Notes: generated from the sequence alone by a model not told the origin. A stretch of 64,000 nucleotides of DNA from Dermatophilus congolensis (GCF_900447215.1 NZ_UFYA01000001.1:682001-746000); one strand, 5' to 3'; counted from the stretch's first letter, positions 27,693 to 36,351 are shown. Translations and numbers: made by a program.

Positions 27693-28257
27693 GAAGGTCA
27701 GCCTAGGTGAGGTTGGGTGTGCTTGGTGTGGATAGGGGGAGGTGCCTGGTGTTTGTGGCGAGTAATCGGTGTGGGAGATGGTGGCTGGAATTCATGAGTC
27801 AAGGGATCGCAAAATCTCTGTAAGACGCGCACAAAGTGGGGTCTGTGTGATTGGTGTGCACGGTGGGGGATTTGTGGATGGAATGGGGTGTTGTTTTTTG
27901 TGGAGTCGTTGTGAAAGCGGTGATGGAGTTCCTGGTCAAGGGTTCGTTTTAGGAATTGTTAGATGCCCGATTCGGTGATTGAAAAACTTTATTTGCACTT
28001 ATGACCAAGACGTTTGTTTTGGACGAGTGTGCAGGTCCAATTATCAAATTCGAGCTTGACGGCTGCATTCGACACGCGTGTAATTTCGTTGTCGTTGCTT
28101 CTCTGACGCATCCGAAGTTTGGGTGCCAGGGAACACGTTCTGGCAGTAGGCATTTCCGAAGTTGATCTTGCAGGCTGTGAATGCTTCCGGGAATGCCCGT
28201 TTGTGTGGATATTAAGGCGCGAGCTCGTATAGGACCTCGGGCTAGGAGGCGTTTTAA
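27693..28257. other. 565-base intergenic region upstream of whiB2-like gene
   Basis: No gene with a plausible ribosome site or protein-like composition is seen. The sequence is richer in A/T than its flanks (for example GAAAAACTTTATTTGCACTTATG near 27980) and probably carries the promoters for the divergent TIGR03089 and whiB genes. A long leader for whiB is likely. No riboswitch or known RNA was recognised. Confidence 0.5.
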
Positions 28258-28527
28258 ATGAATGAGCTGCAGCTGGTTGTCGAAGAGCTAATGGTTGAGG
28301 AGACCGAGCTTTCGTGGCAGGACCGCGCATTGTGTGCCCAAACCGATCCTGAGGCATTTTTTCCCGAGAAGGGCGGATCGACACGCGAGGCTAAGCGCGT
28401 CTGCACCGGGTGTGAAGTCCGAGCCGAATGTTTGGAATATGCGCTCGAAAATGATGAGCGTTTTGGAATTTGGGGTGGTTTGTCGGAGCGGGAGCGCAGG
28501 AAACTGCGCAAGCGTGCAGTGGTGTGA
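28258..28527 (+). CDS. whiB2: WhiB-family iron-sulfur regulator (WhiB2-like)
   Basis: This 89-residue protein carries a [4Fe-4S] cluster held by Cys26, Cys49, Cys52 and Cys58 (C-x22-C-x2-C-x5-C), followed by the GIWGG turn (about 70-74) and a basic tail RERRKLRKRA for DNA or sigma-factor contact. The acidic leader (about 1-18) is typical of WhiB2/WhmD, which controls cell division and septation in mycobacteria and sporulation septation in Streptomyces. ATG 28258 follows AGGAGG (28244-28249). The neighbours (metallopeptidase-fold gene, DUF3499, manB) match Rv3260c context. Confidence 0.93.
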   Translation: MNELQLVVEELMVEETELSWQDRALCAQTDPEAFFPEKGGSTREAKRVCTGCEVRAECLEYALENDERFGIWGGLSERERRKLRKRAVV

Positions 28528-28534
28528 TGTGTTT

Positions 28535-28561
28535 TAACTTTCCCCTTGGTGGTGAAAGTTA
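28535..28561. terminator. Short convergent terminator after whiB2-like gene
   Basis: TAACTTTC (28535-28542) pairs perfectly with GAAAGTTA (28554-28561). The right arm includes the stop codon of the convergent metallopeptidase-family gene. Confidence 0.5.
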
Positions 28562-28996
28562 GTCCCAGTCACGGGGACGGTTGGGATCCAAGGTGAGTGG
28601 ATCCATGCCCAGTGCGTCGGCGACTTGGTCTACGACGAGATCGAATACCACGTAGCGCAGGTCGTCGGGGGATTCCAGGCCGGTTTCGATGGGGCGGCGG
28701 TATAGGACGATCTTGCCGGGCAGTGACTGTTCTGGCGGGAATAGTCGAGATAAGGGAACTCGTTGCTCTTCCCATGGGTTAGGGTCGGACGGAGGAACGA
28801 GTTCTACTGCGATCTCGAGGTTTTCGATATGTCCGCCGAGTCGGCGTTCAATGCGTTCGAGAGCGTCGAGGACAGCTTCGTCGAAGCGGTCGGAACGAGA
28901 TTTCATTGCTGGCACTGCGGGCCAGGCGAGCGGCCCGCGGATACCGCGTCCGCGGCGGTCACGACGACGCGGTGTGTGAGGGCCGGTTGCGTTCAT
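28559..28996 (-). CDS. Metallopeptidase-family protein lacking HExxH
   Basis: This is a protein of about 145 residues with a basic N-terminus (GPHTPRRRDRRGRGIRG) and a zincin-like domain: RSDRFDEAVLDALERIERRL, VELVPPSDPNPW, RLFPPEQSLPGKIVLYRRPI and ETGLESPDDLRYVVFDLVVD. In active relatives the last segment carries HExxH; here that stretch reads VVFDLVVDQVADALGMDP with no histidine, so zinc catalysis is unlikely. Actinobacterial genomes often keep such a degenerate copy next to DUF3499. ATG 28996 is chosen because conserved-type sequence starts there; the open frame extends further upstream without sense. Confidence 0.8.
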   Translation of the reverse strand: MNATGPHTPRRRDRRGRGIRGPLAWPAVPAMKSRSDRFDEAVLDALERIERRLGGHIENLEIAVELVPPSDPNPWEEQRVPLSRLFPPEQSLPGKIVLYRRPIETGLESPDDLRYVVFDLVVDQVADALGMDPLTLDPNRPRDWD

Positions 28997-29059
28997 AGGA
29001 CATGACGATACGGCGTGGTGAGCGTGGTCGGTTGTTTGAGGGGGTTTAAAGTCGAAATC

Positions 29060-29488
29060 GTGCCTTCCATGCGACGTTGTACCCGGACCGCGTGTGGGCG
29101 GCGGGCGGTGGCCACGCTGACCTACAACTACGCCGACTCCACGGCGGTGCTTGGCGCGTTGTCTACCTACGCCGAGCCACACAGTTACGACCTGTGCCCC
29201 AAACATGCTGAGCGGCTGACTGCTCCGCAGGGCTGGGAGGTCGTGCGGCTTATTGACGATTTTGAAAGCCTTCCTGACCCAACGGATGACCTGACAGCTG
29301 TTGCGGACGCTGTTCGAGATGCGGATGTGTGGGAGCAGGCGACGCGACACGCAGCTCAGGAGGATCGCGCGTTGTCACGTTATGGCCGTTCGCGCCGTGA
29401 CGTTGCGGTAGGGGGCGAACCGTTGACGTCGAGGACTCCTCGTCTTCGTGTGCTTCGAGACAGCGACGTTCCGGACTCCGGCCGTTAG
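29060..29488 (+). CDS. DUF3499-family protein
   Basis: This is a small protein of about 142 residues of unknown function. It has a zinc-ribbon-like N-terminus (RRCTRTACGRRAVATLTYNY) with a second metal-type pair in YDLCPKHAERL, then WEVVRLIDDFESLPDP and a variable charged tail. The family is almost confined to actinobacteria and sits before manB. GTG 29060 or ATG 29069 could initiate; neither has a clear ribosome site, so the mRNA may be leaderless. It is divergent from the metallopeptidase-family gene. Confidence 0.85.
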   Translation: MPSMRRCTRTACGRRAVATLTYNYADSTAVLGALSTYAEPHSYDLCPKHAERLTAPQGWEVVRLIDDFESLPDPTDDLTAVADAVRDADVWEQATRHAAQEDRALSRYGRSRRDVAVGGEPLTSRTPRLRVLRDSDVPDSGR

Positions 29489-29491
29489 GCT

Positions 29492-30913
29492 GTGACCGTG
29501 AGCTCCCGTAATCTTTCCGATTTCATCAAGGCATATGACGTCCGCGGTTTGGTGCCCTCTCAGTTGGATGCCGGGGTTGCGCGGGCAATCGGTTCTGCTT
29601 TCGCGCAGGTGGTAGCACGTCCGGACGGGGCTTCTTCTGTAGTTGTTGGGCATGATATGCGCCCGTCGTCGCCTGAGTTGAGTCAGGCTTTTGCTGAGGG
29701 CGTGGCAGCTCAGGGCCTGGATGTGGTGATTATTGGCCTGTGCTCCACCGACGGTTTGTATTTTGCGAGCGGGTCGATGGGGTTGCCGGGGGCGATGTTC
29801 ACAGCTAGCCATAATCCGGCGGAGTACAACGGGATTAAGTTGTGCCGTTCTGGTGCCCGTCCGGTGGGGCAGGACACGGGGTTGGCGCGGATTACTGAGG
29901 TTGCGCAGCGAATTGTGGACGGGGTGAGCCCGTTGGCTCCGGAGGGGATTGCTCCGGGGGCGATTGGTACACGGGAGACGGTGGAGGACTACGCCCGGTG
30001 CGTTCGTGATCTTGTTCCTTTGGGTGATATTCGTCATCTGAAGGTGGTGGTGGATGCGGGTAACGGCATGGGGGGATTCACTGTTCCGGCAGTGTTGGAG
30101 GGGCTGCCTTTGGATGTTGTTCCGTTGTATTTCGAGTTGGACGGGACGTTCCCGAACCATGAGGCCAATCCGCTAGATCCGAAAAACTTGGTGGATCTGC
30201 AAAAAGCTGTGGTGGAGCATCGAGCCGATGTGGGGTTGGCGTTTGATGGGGACGCGGATCGGTGTTTTGTGGTGGATGAGAAGGGCGATCCGGTTTCGGC
30301 GTCGGTGATCACTGCTTTGGTGGCGGATCGGGAGATTGCTAAAGAGGTCGCGCGGGGTGTTGATCCTTCGGATATCACTGTCGTGTACAACGTGATTTCG
30401 TCGCATGTTGTTCGTGAGGTGGTCAGCGAGGCTGGCGCGAAGGGGTTGCGCACTCGGGTGGGGCATTCGTTTATTAAGGCGCAGATGGCTGAGCACGATG
30501 CGGTGTTTGGTGGGGAGCATTCAGCGCACTATTACTACCGGGATTTCTGGTTCGCGGACACGGGCATGCTGTCGGCGTTGCATGTGTTGGCTGCGTTGGG
30601 GTCGCAGAGTGAGCCATTGTCGGCGATGGTTGAGCCGTACGTTCGGTATGTGCCCTCTGGTGAGATCAATTCCACGGTGTCTTCGGTTGAGGATGCTGTG
30701 CAGCGGGTGTGTGAGTGGGCGCAGGAGCGTCCGGTGATGATTGACCGCTTGGATGGCATTACGGTGGAGAGCACGAGCACGGAAGCGCCTATGTGGTGGT
30801 TTAACCTGCGCCCGAGTAATACGGAGCCGTTGTTGCGGCTGAATGTTGAAGCTGCGGATGTGGCAACGATGGAGAAAATCCGGGATGAGGTTCTCGGGAT
30901 CGTGCGTGCGTGA
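29492..30913 (+). CDS. manB: Phosphomannomutase / phosphoglucomutase
   Basis: This 473-residue alpha-D-phosphohexomutase interconverts mannose 6-phosphate and mannose 1-phosphate (and probably the glucose pair), feeding GDP-mannose and cell-wall glycans. The phosphoserine loop is FTASHNPAEYNGIK, the metal loop is AFDGDADRCFVVD, the sugar loop is VFGGEHSAHYYYRDFWFADT, and the phosphate-binding C-terminal loop is LRPSNTEPLLRLN. GTG 29492 follows the DUF3499 stop by three bases; GTG 29498 is an alternative. Confidence 0.95.
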   Translation: MTVSSRNLSDFIKAYDVRGLVPSQLDAGVARAIGSAFAQVVARPDGASSVVVGHDMRPSSPELSQAFAEGVAAQGLDVVIIGLCSTDGLYFASGSMGLPGAMFTASHNPAEYNGIKLCRSGARPVGQDTGLARITEVAQRIVDGVSPLAPEGIAPGAIGTRETVEDYARCVRDLVPLGDIRHLKVVVDAGNGMGGFTVPAVLEGLPLDVVPLYFELDGTFPNHEANPLDPKNLVDLQKAVVEHRADVGLAFDGDADRCFVVDEKGDPVSASVITALVADREIAKEVARGVDPSDITVVYNVISSHVVREVVSEAGAKGLRTRVGHSFIKAQMAEHDAVFGGEHSAHYYYRDFWFADTGMLSALHVLAALGSQSEPLSAMVEPYVRYVPSGEINSTVSSVEDAVQRVCEWAQERPVMIDRLDGITVESTSTEAPMWWFNLRPSNTEPLLRLNVEAADVATMEKIRDEVLGIVRA

Positions 30914-31038
30914 GGCTGTGCCGTACCGGCAGGCTGCACACAGATCTGGCAGGATCAGGGAACGCGTTGTCCGTGCGCCCAGAGCCCGGGCTACAGCTAC
31001 CGTTCCTCGTTGGGGAACGAGATTCAAGGAGATAGAGA

Positions 31039-31242
31039 ATGAGCACCACCGGTATCGAGCCTTGGCTGCGCGAGATTTTGCGTTGCCCTGTGACGCAGAG
31101 TGAGTTGGTTGACGGCACTGGGCCTGATGGGCAGCCTGAGCTGCAGGCGAAGGATGCCGACGCGCAGGGGCGTCGTCGTGCTTACCGTGTTGAGGGTGGC
31201 GTTCCTGTCCTCATTCCGGAAGAGGCTCGTTTCATGGACTGA
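31039..31242 (+). CDS. Trm112-family small protein
   Basis: This 67-residue protein has the UPF0434/Trm112 pattern: WLREILRCPVTQSELVDG and a C-terminal YRVEGGVPVLIPEEARFMD. Only one of the usual zinc cysteines is visible. Related proteins act as stabilising partners of methyltransferases or as orphan small proteins. ATG 31039 follows CAAGGAGATAGAGA. It lies between manB and the SIS-domain gene, as in many actinobacteria. Confidence 0.88.
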   Translation: MSTTGIEPWLREILRCPVTQSELVDGTGPDGQPELQAKDADAQGRRRAYRVEGGVPVLIPEEARFMD

Positions 31243-31266
31243 CCTCTTTCTGGTTGGTTTTTCGGG

Positions 31267-31299
31267 GCGTCGCGTGTCCGCTGCGGGGATGCGCGACGC
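31267..31299 (+). terminator. Hairpin between Trm112-like and SIS genes
   Basis: GCGTCGCG (31267-31274) pairs perfectly with CGCGACGC (31292-31299). It has no T-run downstream and may be only a partial terminator or an RNA-processing structure. Confidence 0.35.
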
Positions 31300-31362
31300 T
31301 GTCGTGTATTCGGCGTTGTGTGAGTGTTGTGGTGTTGGTGCGAACTGAGTTCGGGAGGTGGC

Positions 31363-32541
31363 ATGCCGTATATCGATGAGGGTTGTCTCGATGATGCGGG
31401 GTGGTTGGCACAGCAGGATCGGGCTGGGACTTTGCGTGCTTTGGCCAGCGCGGGGGCGCAGGTGCGCGAGGCGCGTTTTCTTGCTGATGAGGCGGGTGTG
31501 GAGCGGCTGCGGTCGTGGGATCGTCCACGGTCGGTGTTGGTTGCGTCGGTGGGTGTGTCTGCTGCGGTGGCTGCGGTGTTGGAGATGTTGGCTGAGCCGG
31601 CTTCTCCGGTTCCTGTGACGGCGCGCCGGAATGTGCCGTTGCCGGGGTGGGTTGGGGCTTTGGATTTGGTGGTTGCGGTGTCGTTGTCTGGGCGGTCGCC
31701 GGGGGCGTTGGCGTTGGCTGCGGAAGCTGCGCGTCGGGGTGCGTCGTTGTTGACGGTGGGTGCTGTTGATTCACCGTTGGAGGCGGTGACTAGGCAGGCC
31801 CGTGGCGTGCATGTGGGGATTGGTCTTGGTCGGGTTTCGTCGCGTACGTCGTTATGGTCGTTGTTGACTCCTGTGTTGATGGGGGCTCATCGGCTTGGGT
31901 TGGTGTCGGTTCCAGATAGTGATTTGGATGCCGCGATTGCGCGTTTGGATGAGGTGGCTGAGTCTGCTCGTCCGAGTTCGGAGTCGTTTGTTAATCCGGC
32001 GAAGTCGTTGGCGTTGGGGTTGTCCGAGTGTGTGCCAACTGTGTTGGGGGATAGCCCGTTGAACGGGGTTGCTGCGCAGCGGGCAGCGTCAATGTTTTCG
32101 CGAACTGCGCGGATTCCAACCACTTTTGGGGAGATCCCAGATATGGCTTCGCAGGTGGTGGCTACGTTTGATGGGCCTTTCACTGCTGGTGGGGGCCAGG
32201 GGGTGGGCGTGAGTGCGGCGGATGACATTTTTGCTGATCCGTATTTGGATGGCCCGGCCCAGCCGCGGTTGGGGTTGTTGATGTTGCGGGAGCCGAATCG
32301 GCCGGCTTCTACTCCTGATGAGGCGCAACGGTTGGCGTTGGTGGATGGGATTGTGGAGACTGCGCAGCAGGCTGGCGTGTCTGTGCATGAGGTTTTTGCT
32401 GAGCCTGGGCCAGCGGTGGCGCGTCTTGCTGGGCAGATGGCGTTGACGGATTTTGCAGCTACGTATCTTGCGTTGGGTATGGGGGCGGATCCGTCGTTGT
32501 CGCGTCATGTGTCGGTGTTGAGGGATTTCACGGGTCGCTGA
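31363..32541 (+). CDS. SIS-domain protein, phosphomannose/phosphoglucose isomerase-like
   Basis: This is a 392-residue sugar-isomerase-fold protein. Two SIS-like halves are visible: SVLVASVGVSAAVAAVLEML with VVAVSLSGRSPGALALAAEA in the first, and a bifunctional PGI/PMI C-terminal domain in the second (AAQRAASMFSRTARIPTTFG, then VVATFDGPFTAGGGQGVGVS). It corresponds in position to Rv3256c next to manB, and probably binds hexose 6-phosphates; whether it is catalytic is unknown. ATG 31363 follows GGGAGG (31353 region); an upstream in-frame start is not conserved. In this organism the expected manA does not follow it. Confidence 0.8.
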   Translation: MPYIDEGCLDDAGWLAQQDRAGTLRALASAGAQVREARFLADEAGVERLRSWDRPRSVLVASVGVSAAVAAVLEMLAEPASPVPVTARRNVPLPGWVGALDLVVAVSLSGRSPGALALAAEAARRGASLLTVGAVDSPLEAVTRQARGVHVGIGLGRVSSRTSLWSLLTPVLMGAHRLGLVSVPDSDLDAAIARLDEVAESARPSSESFVNPAKSLALGLSECVPTVLGDSPLNGVAAQRAASMFSRTARIPTTFGEIPDMASQVVATFDGPFTAGGGQGVGVSAADDIFADPYLDGPAQPRLGLLMLREPNRPASTPDEAQRLALVDGIVETAQQAGVSVHEVFAEPGPAVARLAGQMALTDFAATYLALGMGADPSLSRHVSVLRDFTGR

Positions 32542-32583
32542 TTGGGTGCTGTTCTGTGGTGTTCTCGCGCCTAGTCTGGTGCA

Positions 32584-33963
32584 ATGGCAGATTTCGACCT
32601 TGCGATCATTGGTGCTGGTTCGGGTAACAGCCTTGTCACGGACGACTTCGCGGATGCGAAGGTGGCTGTGGTGGAGCGTCACCTGTTTGGTGGGACGTGT
32701 CTGAATGTGGGGTGTATCCCTACGAAGATGTTTGTTTATGCGGCGGAGGTCGCGGGAACAGCTCGGTCAGCTGCGCGCTATGGGGTGGATGCGCGTGTGG
32801 ATGGTGTGCGGTGGCGGGATATCCGGGATCGGGTTTTTGGTCGGATTGATCCGATTGAGGAGAGTGGCCGGAGGTATCGGGTAGAGGGTGAGAACACGAC
32901 TGCGTTTTTGGGTAGCGCGCGGTTTGTGGGTGACCGTCGTCTGCGGGTGGAGCTGAATGAGGGTGGTTCTAGTGAGTTCACTGCTGATCAGGTGGTGATT
33001 GCTGCGGGGGCTCGTCCTCGAGTTCCGTCAGTGATCGCTGATTCGGGGGTGCCTTTCCAGACTTCGGATTCGGTGATGCGCATTGATGAGTTGCCTTCTC
33101 GGATTGTGATTATGGGTGGTGGGGTTATTGCTGCCGAGTTTGCGCATGTCTTCTCTGCTTTGGGTGTGCAGGTGGATGTGGTGATTCGTGGTCCGCGGAT
33201 GTTGCGTGCGTTTGATGAGGAGTTGTCGCAGCGTTTCACTGAGTTGGTTAAGGCGCGGTGGAAGGTGCATGCAGGGGTGGATGTGGTTGCTGCGCGTTCG
33301 ACGTCTGCTGGTGGGGTGGTGTTGACGTTGGATGGTGGTGGTGAAGTTGCTGGCGACATGTTGTTGGTTGCTACGGGCAGGGTTCCGAATTCGGAAGATT
33401 TGGATGCTGCTGCTGGTGGTGTGGAGTTGCGTTCAGATGGTCGGGTGCGGGTGGATGAGTTTGGGCGTACTAGTGCTGAAGGTGTGTGGGCGTTGGGGGA
33501 TATTTCTTCGCCTTTCCAGTTGAAGCATGTGGCTAATGCGGAGGCGAGGGCGGTGGCGCATAACCTCACGCATCCGCAGGATTTGCGGTCGATGCCGCAT
33601 GAGGTGGTTCCGGCGGCGGTTTTTTCTGACCCGCAGGTGGCGTCGGTGGGGGCTTCTGAGGATGAGTTGCGTTCGGCTGGGGTTCGGTATGTGTCGAAGG
33701 TGCAGTCGTTTGGTGATACGGCGTATGGGTGGGCTTTGGAGGATTCTGAGTCGTTTTTCAAGGTGCTTGCGGATCCGGCCTCTGGTCGGATTTTGGGTGC
33801 GCACAGTATGGGACCGCATTCGTCTACGTTGATTCAGCCGGTTGTGATGGCGATGTCGTTGGGGTTGGATGCGCGGCGTGTGGCGCGTGATCAGTATTGG
33901 ATTCATCCGGCGTTGGCTGAGGTTGTGGAGAATGCGCTATTGGGGTTGGAGTTTGATAAGTAG
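32584..33963 (+). CDS. mtr: Mycothione reductase
   Basis: The product reduces mycothiol disulfide with NADPH and FAD, keeping mycothiol reduced. It has 459 residues: FAD-binding FDLAIIGAGSGNSLV at the N-terminus, redox-active disulfide in GTCLNVGCIPTKMFVYAAEV, NADPH-binding IVIMGGGVIAAEFAHVFSAL, and the dimer-interface His in YWIHPALAEVVENAL. The GSGN variant in the first glycine loop and the MFVYAA tail after the CxxxxC distinguish mycothione reductase from lipoamide or glutathione reductases. It stands where manA would be expected. Confidence 0.92.
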   Translation: MADFDLAIIGAGSGNSLVTDDFADAKVAVVERHLFGGTCLNVGCIPTKMFVYAAEVAGTARSAARYGVDARVDGVRWRDIRDRVFGRIDPIEESGRRYRVEGENTTAFLGSARFVGDRRLRVELNEGGSSEFTADQVVIAAGARPRVPSVIADSGVPFQTSDSVMRIDELPSRIVIMGGGVIAAEFAHVFSALGVQVDVVIRGPRMLRAFDEELSQRFTELVKARWKVHAGVDVVAARSTSAGGVVLTLDGGGEVAGDMLLVATGRVPNSEDLDAAAGGVELRSDGRVRVDEFGRTSAEGVWALGDISSPFQLKHVANAEARAVAHNLTHPQDLRSMPHEVVPAAVFSDPQVASVGASEDELRSAGVRYVSKVQSFGDTAYGWALEDSESFFKVLADPASGRILGAHSMGPHSSTLIQPVVMAMSLGLDARRVARDQYWIHPALAEVVENALLGLEFDK

Positions 33964-34270
33964 CAGATAGAAACTTCAATTAATCACCCGATTTGATCGC
34001 TTGTTCAATTCGGGTGATTAATTTTTTGAGTATTTTGGGAGTAGTGTCGCGTTTTAAACGGTTAAGAATAGTGAGATAGTTGAATTGCCTGGGAGTGAAA
34101 GCCGGTGGGGGAGTTGTGAATGTGGCCGGCCTCGGGGATCCGGGCGTGACGGGTCTCCTCATCCCCCTTCGCTAATGCACGGGGCTGTTTAGCACGTGGT
34201 GGCCGTTGTCACTGGTTTGCGTTCAATGCTCGAGTGGCATTGTGTGCATCTTCGATAAGAAAGGCCACTC
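33964..34270. other. Intergenic region between mtr and the adhesin gene
   Basis: Apart from the terminator at its start, no gene is supported; a minus-strand 60-codon frame overlaps the hairpin and lacks a ribosome site. The region is AT-rich near 34020-34085 and then carries the ribosome site AAGAAAGG for the adhesin gene at its end. Confidence 0.5.
33978..34027 (+). terminator. Rho-independent terminator after mtr
   Basis: AATTAATCACCCGA (33978-33991) pairs perfectly with TCGGGTGATTAATT (34010-34023), followed by TTTT. This is the most classical terminator of the window, with a real T-tract and low GC. Confidence 0.9.
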
Positions 34271-35671
34271 ATGGTTTCGCGGGCTCTGTCTTCTCGCTTT
34301 CCGTTTTCTCTCCTTGCGGGGGCTGCGGGTGCGAGTGTTTTTGCTGCTTCTGTTGTATTTCAGGGTGCTGCGTATGCGGCTGTAATTGATGATGCGGTTA
34401 AGCGGGTTGAAGTTGTGGAATCTTCTGCTTCCCCTGGCAGTGACGTCACGGTTGTTGTGGACTGGGCGGTTCCGGATGGGGCGCGGCGTGGCGATACGTT
34501 CACGCTTACGTTGCCGACCATGCTGGTAGCGGATGTTCTTGATGATGTTCATCGGGATGTGAAGGCCCCTGATGGTGCAGTGGTGGCGCATTATGAAGTT
34601 CATGGCCAAACTGTCAATTTCACAATGACAGAGTTTGCTGATGAGTATGTGGGCGTGCATGGAACGGTGCGTTTCGGTGTGCGTTTATCACGTTCTATTC
34701 AGCCTGGAAGTAGTAGTGAACTTGTTTTTCTTGTAAATGGTGTTGCTTTTTCTCATCAGGATGAGATTGTTGCCGTCGCTCCGCCTGCTAAAAATGACTA
34801 TTCAGAGTTGGCGACTAAGTGGCAGACCTGGAAGAGTGTTGGGGAAGATAAACGAGGCAGAATTCAATGGGGGATCACTGGCCCTAGAGTGCCGCGTGGG
34901 ATGGTGACAGCTTCGTATCGGATTGTTGATGAGGCTGGTCCAGGGCAAGCTATTGATTGTTCGTCGTTGACATTGTGGTCTGGGTCAGCGAATGAGGCGG
35001 GGGGTCTCAAAGAAGCCAGGTGGGTGCCGGTAAATCTGTATTCGAAGTCCTGTGATGAGAAGTCGGCTAGCGCAGTTGTGACTCCGGATGCGAGTTTGTT
35101 TGGCCGTGTCTTGATGCTGATGGGTGGTTCGCGAGTAACGGATCGGGCTTTGAATGCCTATCAGAACAGTGGCTACGTCAGCGTGTGGGACACCGCCCCG
35201 CTCCGTGTGAGCGACACCCTGCTGGTTGAAGCCACGGGGGAAGGGGCGGGCACGCCAGCTGCGGTTCCTTCGGTAACTATCACCAACCCAGCGATCCCGC
35301 CTGCTGTGACGGTCACGGTTCCACCTACCCCACCCGCGGTGACGGTGACACCTATTGCCCCCAACCCGCAAGAGCGTCCTTCGACGCCTTCAACAACCCC
35401 GATAACGGGTGCTCCTGTGAAGCCTATCCAGAATCCACAGGCTTCAGTGACTCCTTCATCGCCTAGCTCGTCCACCTCAAAACCAGCGGTGGTTTCAGTT
35501 GTTAATCGTGGGGTTTCGTATGCGGATGCTTCGCCTTCACGTATTGAGACGGGGCAGCCTGGCGATGGTCCGAATGTGCCGATGCTGGCTGCAGGTGGAG
35601 TGCTGGTCGTTAGCTCAGTTGGTGTGTTGGCAGCGGCGTTGCGTTCGATGGTGCGACGTCGGCGTATCTGA
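34271..35671 (+). CDS. Secreted Ig-fold adhesin-like protein with C-terminal anchor
   Basis: This is a 466-residue predicted surface protein. A signal peptide (FPFSLLAGAAGASVFAASVV, ending near AAYA) is followed by an MSCRAMM-like Ig-fold region: VVESSASPGSDVTVVVDWAV, RRGDTFTLTLPTMLVADVLD and HYEVHGQTVNFTMTEFADEY. A Pro/Thr/Ser-rich stalk (about 340-410) contains two PPAVTVT units. The tail has IETGQPG (about 425-431), a hydrophobic segment MLAAGGVLVVSSVGVLAAAL and RRRR. No LPXTG is present; the IETG sequence may be a non-canonical sorting signal for the adjacent sortase. Ligand is unknown. It shows less codon bias than its neighbours and may be acquired. Confidence 0.75.
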   Translation: MVSRALSSRFPFSLLAGAAGASVFAASVVFQGAAYAAVIDDAVKRVEVVESSASPGSDVTVVVDWAVPDGARRGDTFTLTLPTMLVADVLDDVHRDVKAPDGAVVAHYEVHGQTVNFTMTEFADEYVGVHGTVRFGVRLSRSIQPGSSSELVFLVNGVAFSHQDEIVAVAPPAKNDYSELATKWQTWKSVGEDKRGRIQWGITGPRVPRGMVTASYRIVDEAGPGQAIDCSSLTLWSGSANEAGGLKEARWVPVNLYSKSCDEKSASAVVTPDASLFGRVLMLMGGSRVTDRALNAYQNSGYVSVWDTAPLRVSDTLLVEATGEGAGTPAAVPSVTITNPAIPPAVTVTVPPTPPAVTVTPIAPNPQERPSTPSTTPITGAPVKPIQNPQASVTPSSPSSSTSKPAVVSVVNRGVSYADASPSRIETGQPGDGPNVPMLAAGGVLVVSSVGVLAAALRSMVRRRRI

Positions 35672-35679
35672 TTAAGAAG

Positions 35680-36351
35680 ATGCGCGCGAAGCTCCCTGAT
35701 GTAGGGATGGGGCGGATACGTAATTTTCTTGTGGCTAGCGGTGCGGTAACGGGGGTTTTGTTGCTTTGGGGAGGCCTGAAAGGTTCTCCTCCGGATGCGG
35801 CGCCGCTGCCTGCCCGTACGTTTTCTCTCAAGGTTGAAGATGCTCGTCGTCTTACTGCTGTGCGCCACGATGCACGAGCAGCTGGGGTACGTCGGCTCTT
35901 AAGGATTTCTCCGTCGCGGGTTGTCATTCCCTCGCTGGGTGTGGATGCGCCGATAGTGGATGCGCCTGTGCGCGCAAGAGAGCTCGTCGTTCCTGGTGAT
36001 GTGAAAGTGGTTGGGCGCTGGGGTGCCGGTGCGTCACTGGGAGCGGATCAGGGAGACACTCTTCTTGCTGGGCATGTTGATGTCAGGGGTGATTTGGGTG
36101 CGTTGCATCAGCTTTCGCGTATCGAGCCGGGAGCTGAGGTGTATACGAGTGATGCTGTTGGGCGAGTAAAGTTTTGGACCGCGGCTTCTTTGATTGTTCG
36201 TGCGAAAGACCATTTGCCTTCGTGGCAGGCTAGCGGTCCGCGTCGTCTGATTCTTGTCACCTGCGGGGGGCCGGTCCAACGCCGTGAGGGGCGCTGGAGT
36301 TATCGCGACAATATTCTTGTGACGGCTGTCCCCGCTGCCCTAAAGCGCTGA
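35680..36351 (+). CDS. Sortase (class E/F type)
   Basis: This is a 223-residue transpeptidase-like membrane protein. An N-terminal membrane anchor (FLVASGAVTGVLLLWGGL, about 16-33) is followed by the sortase barrel (RVVIPSLGVDAPIVDAPV). The catalytic triad is visible: His132 in LLAGHVDVRG, Cys195 in LILVTCGGPV and Arg209 in SYRDNILVT. It lies eight bases after the adhesin-like gene, so it probably anchors that protein to the cell wall. The start at ATG 35680 has only a weak AAGAAG site. Class is assigned by overall pattern, so it is tentative. Confidence 0.85.
   Translation: MRAKLPDVGMGRIRNFLVASGAVTGVLLLWGGLKGSPPDAAPLPARTFSLKVEDARRLTAVRHDARAAGVRRLLRISPSRVVIPSLGVDAPIVDAPVRARELVVPGDVKVVGRWGAGASLGADQGDTLLAGHVDVRGDLGALHQLSRIEPGAEVYTSDAVGRVKFWTAASLIVRAKDHLPSWQASGPRRLILVTCGGPVQRREGRWSYRDNILVTAVPAALKR

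Noticed and set aside
27769-27978. 69-codon + strand frame upstream of whiB2-like gene
   Set aside because: It has no ribosome site, an unusual Gly/Cys composition and no recognisable motif.
33980-34162. 60-codon minus-strand frame after mtr
   Set aside because: It overlaps a classical terminator, lacks a ribosome site and has low-complexity sequence.
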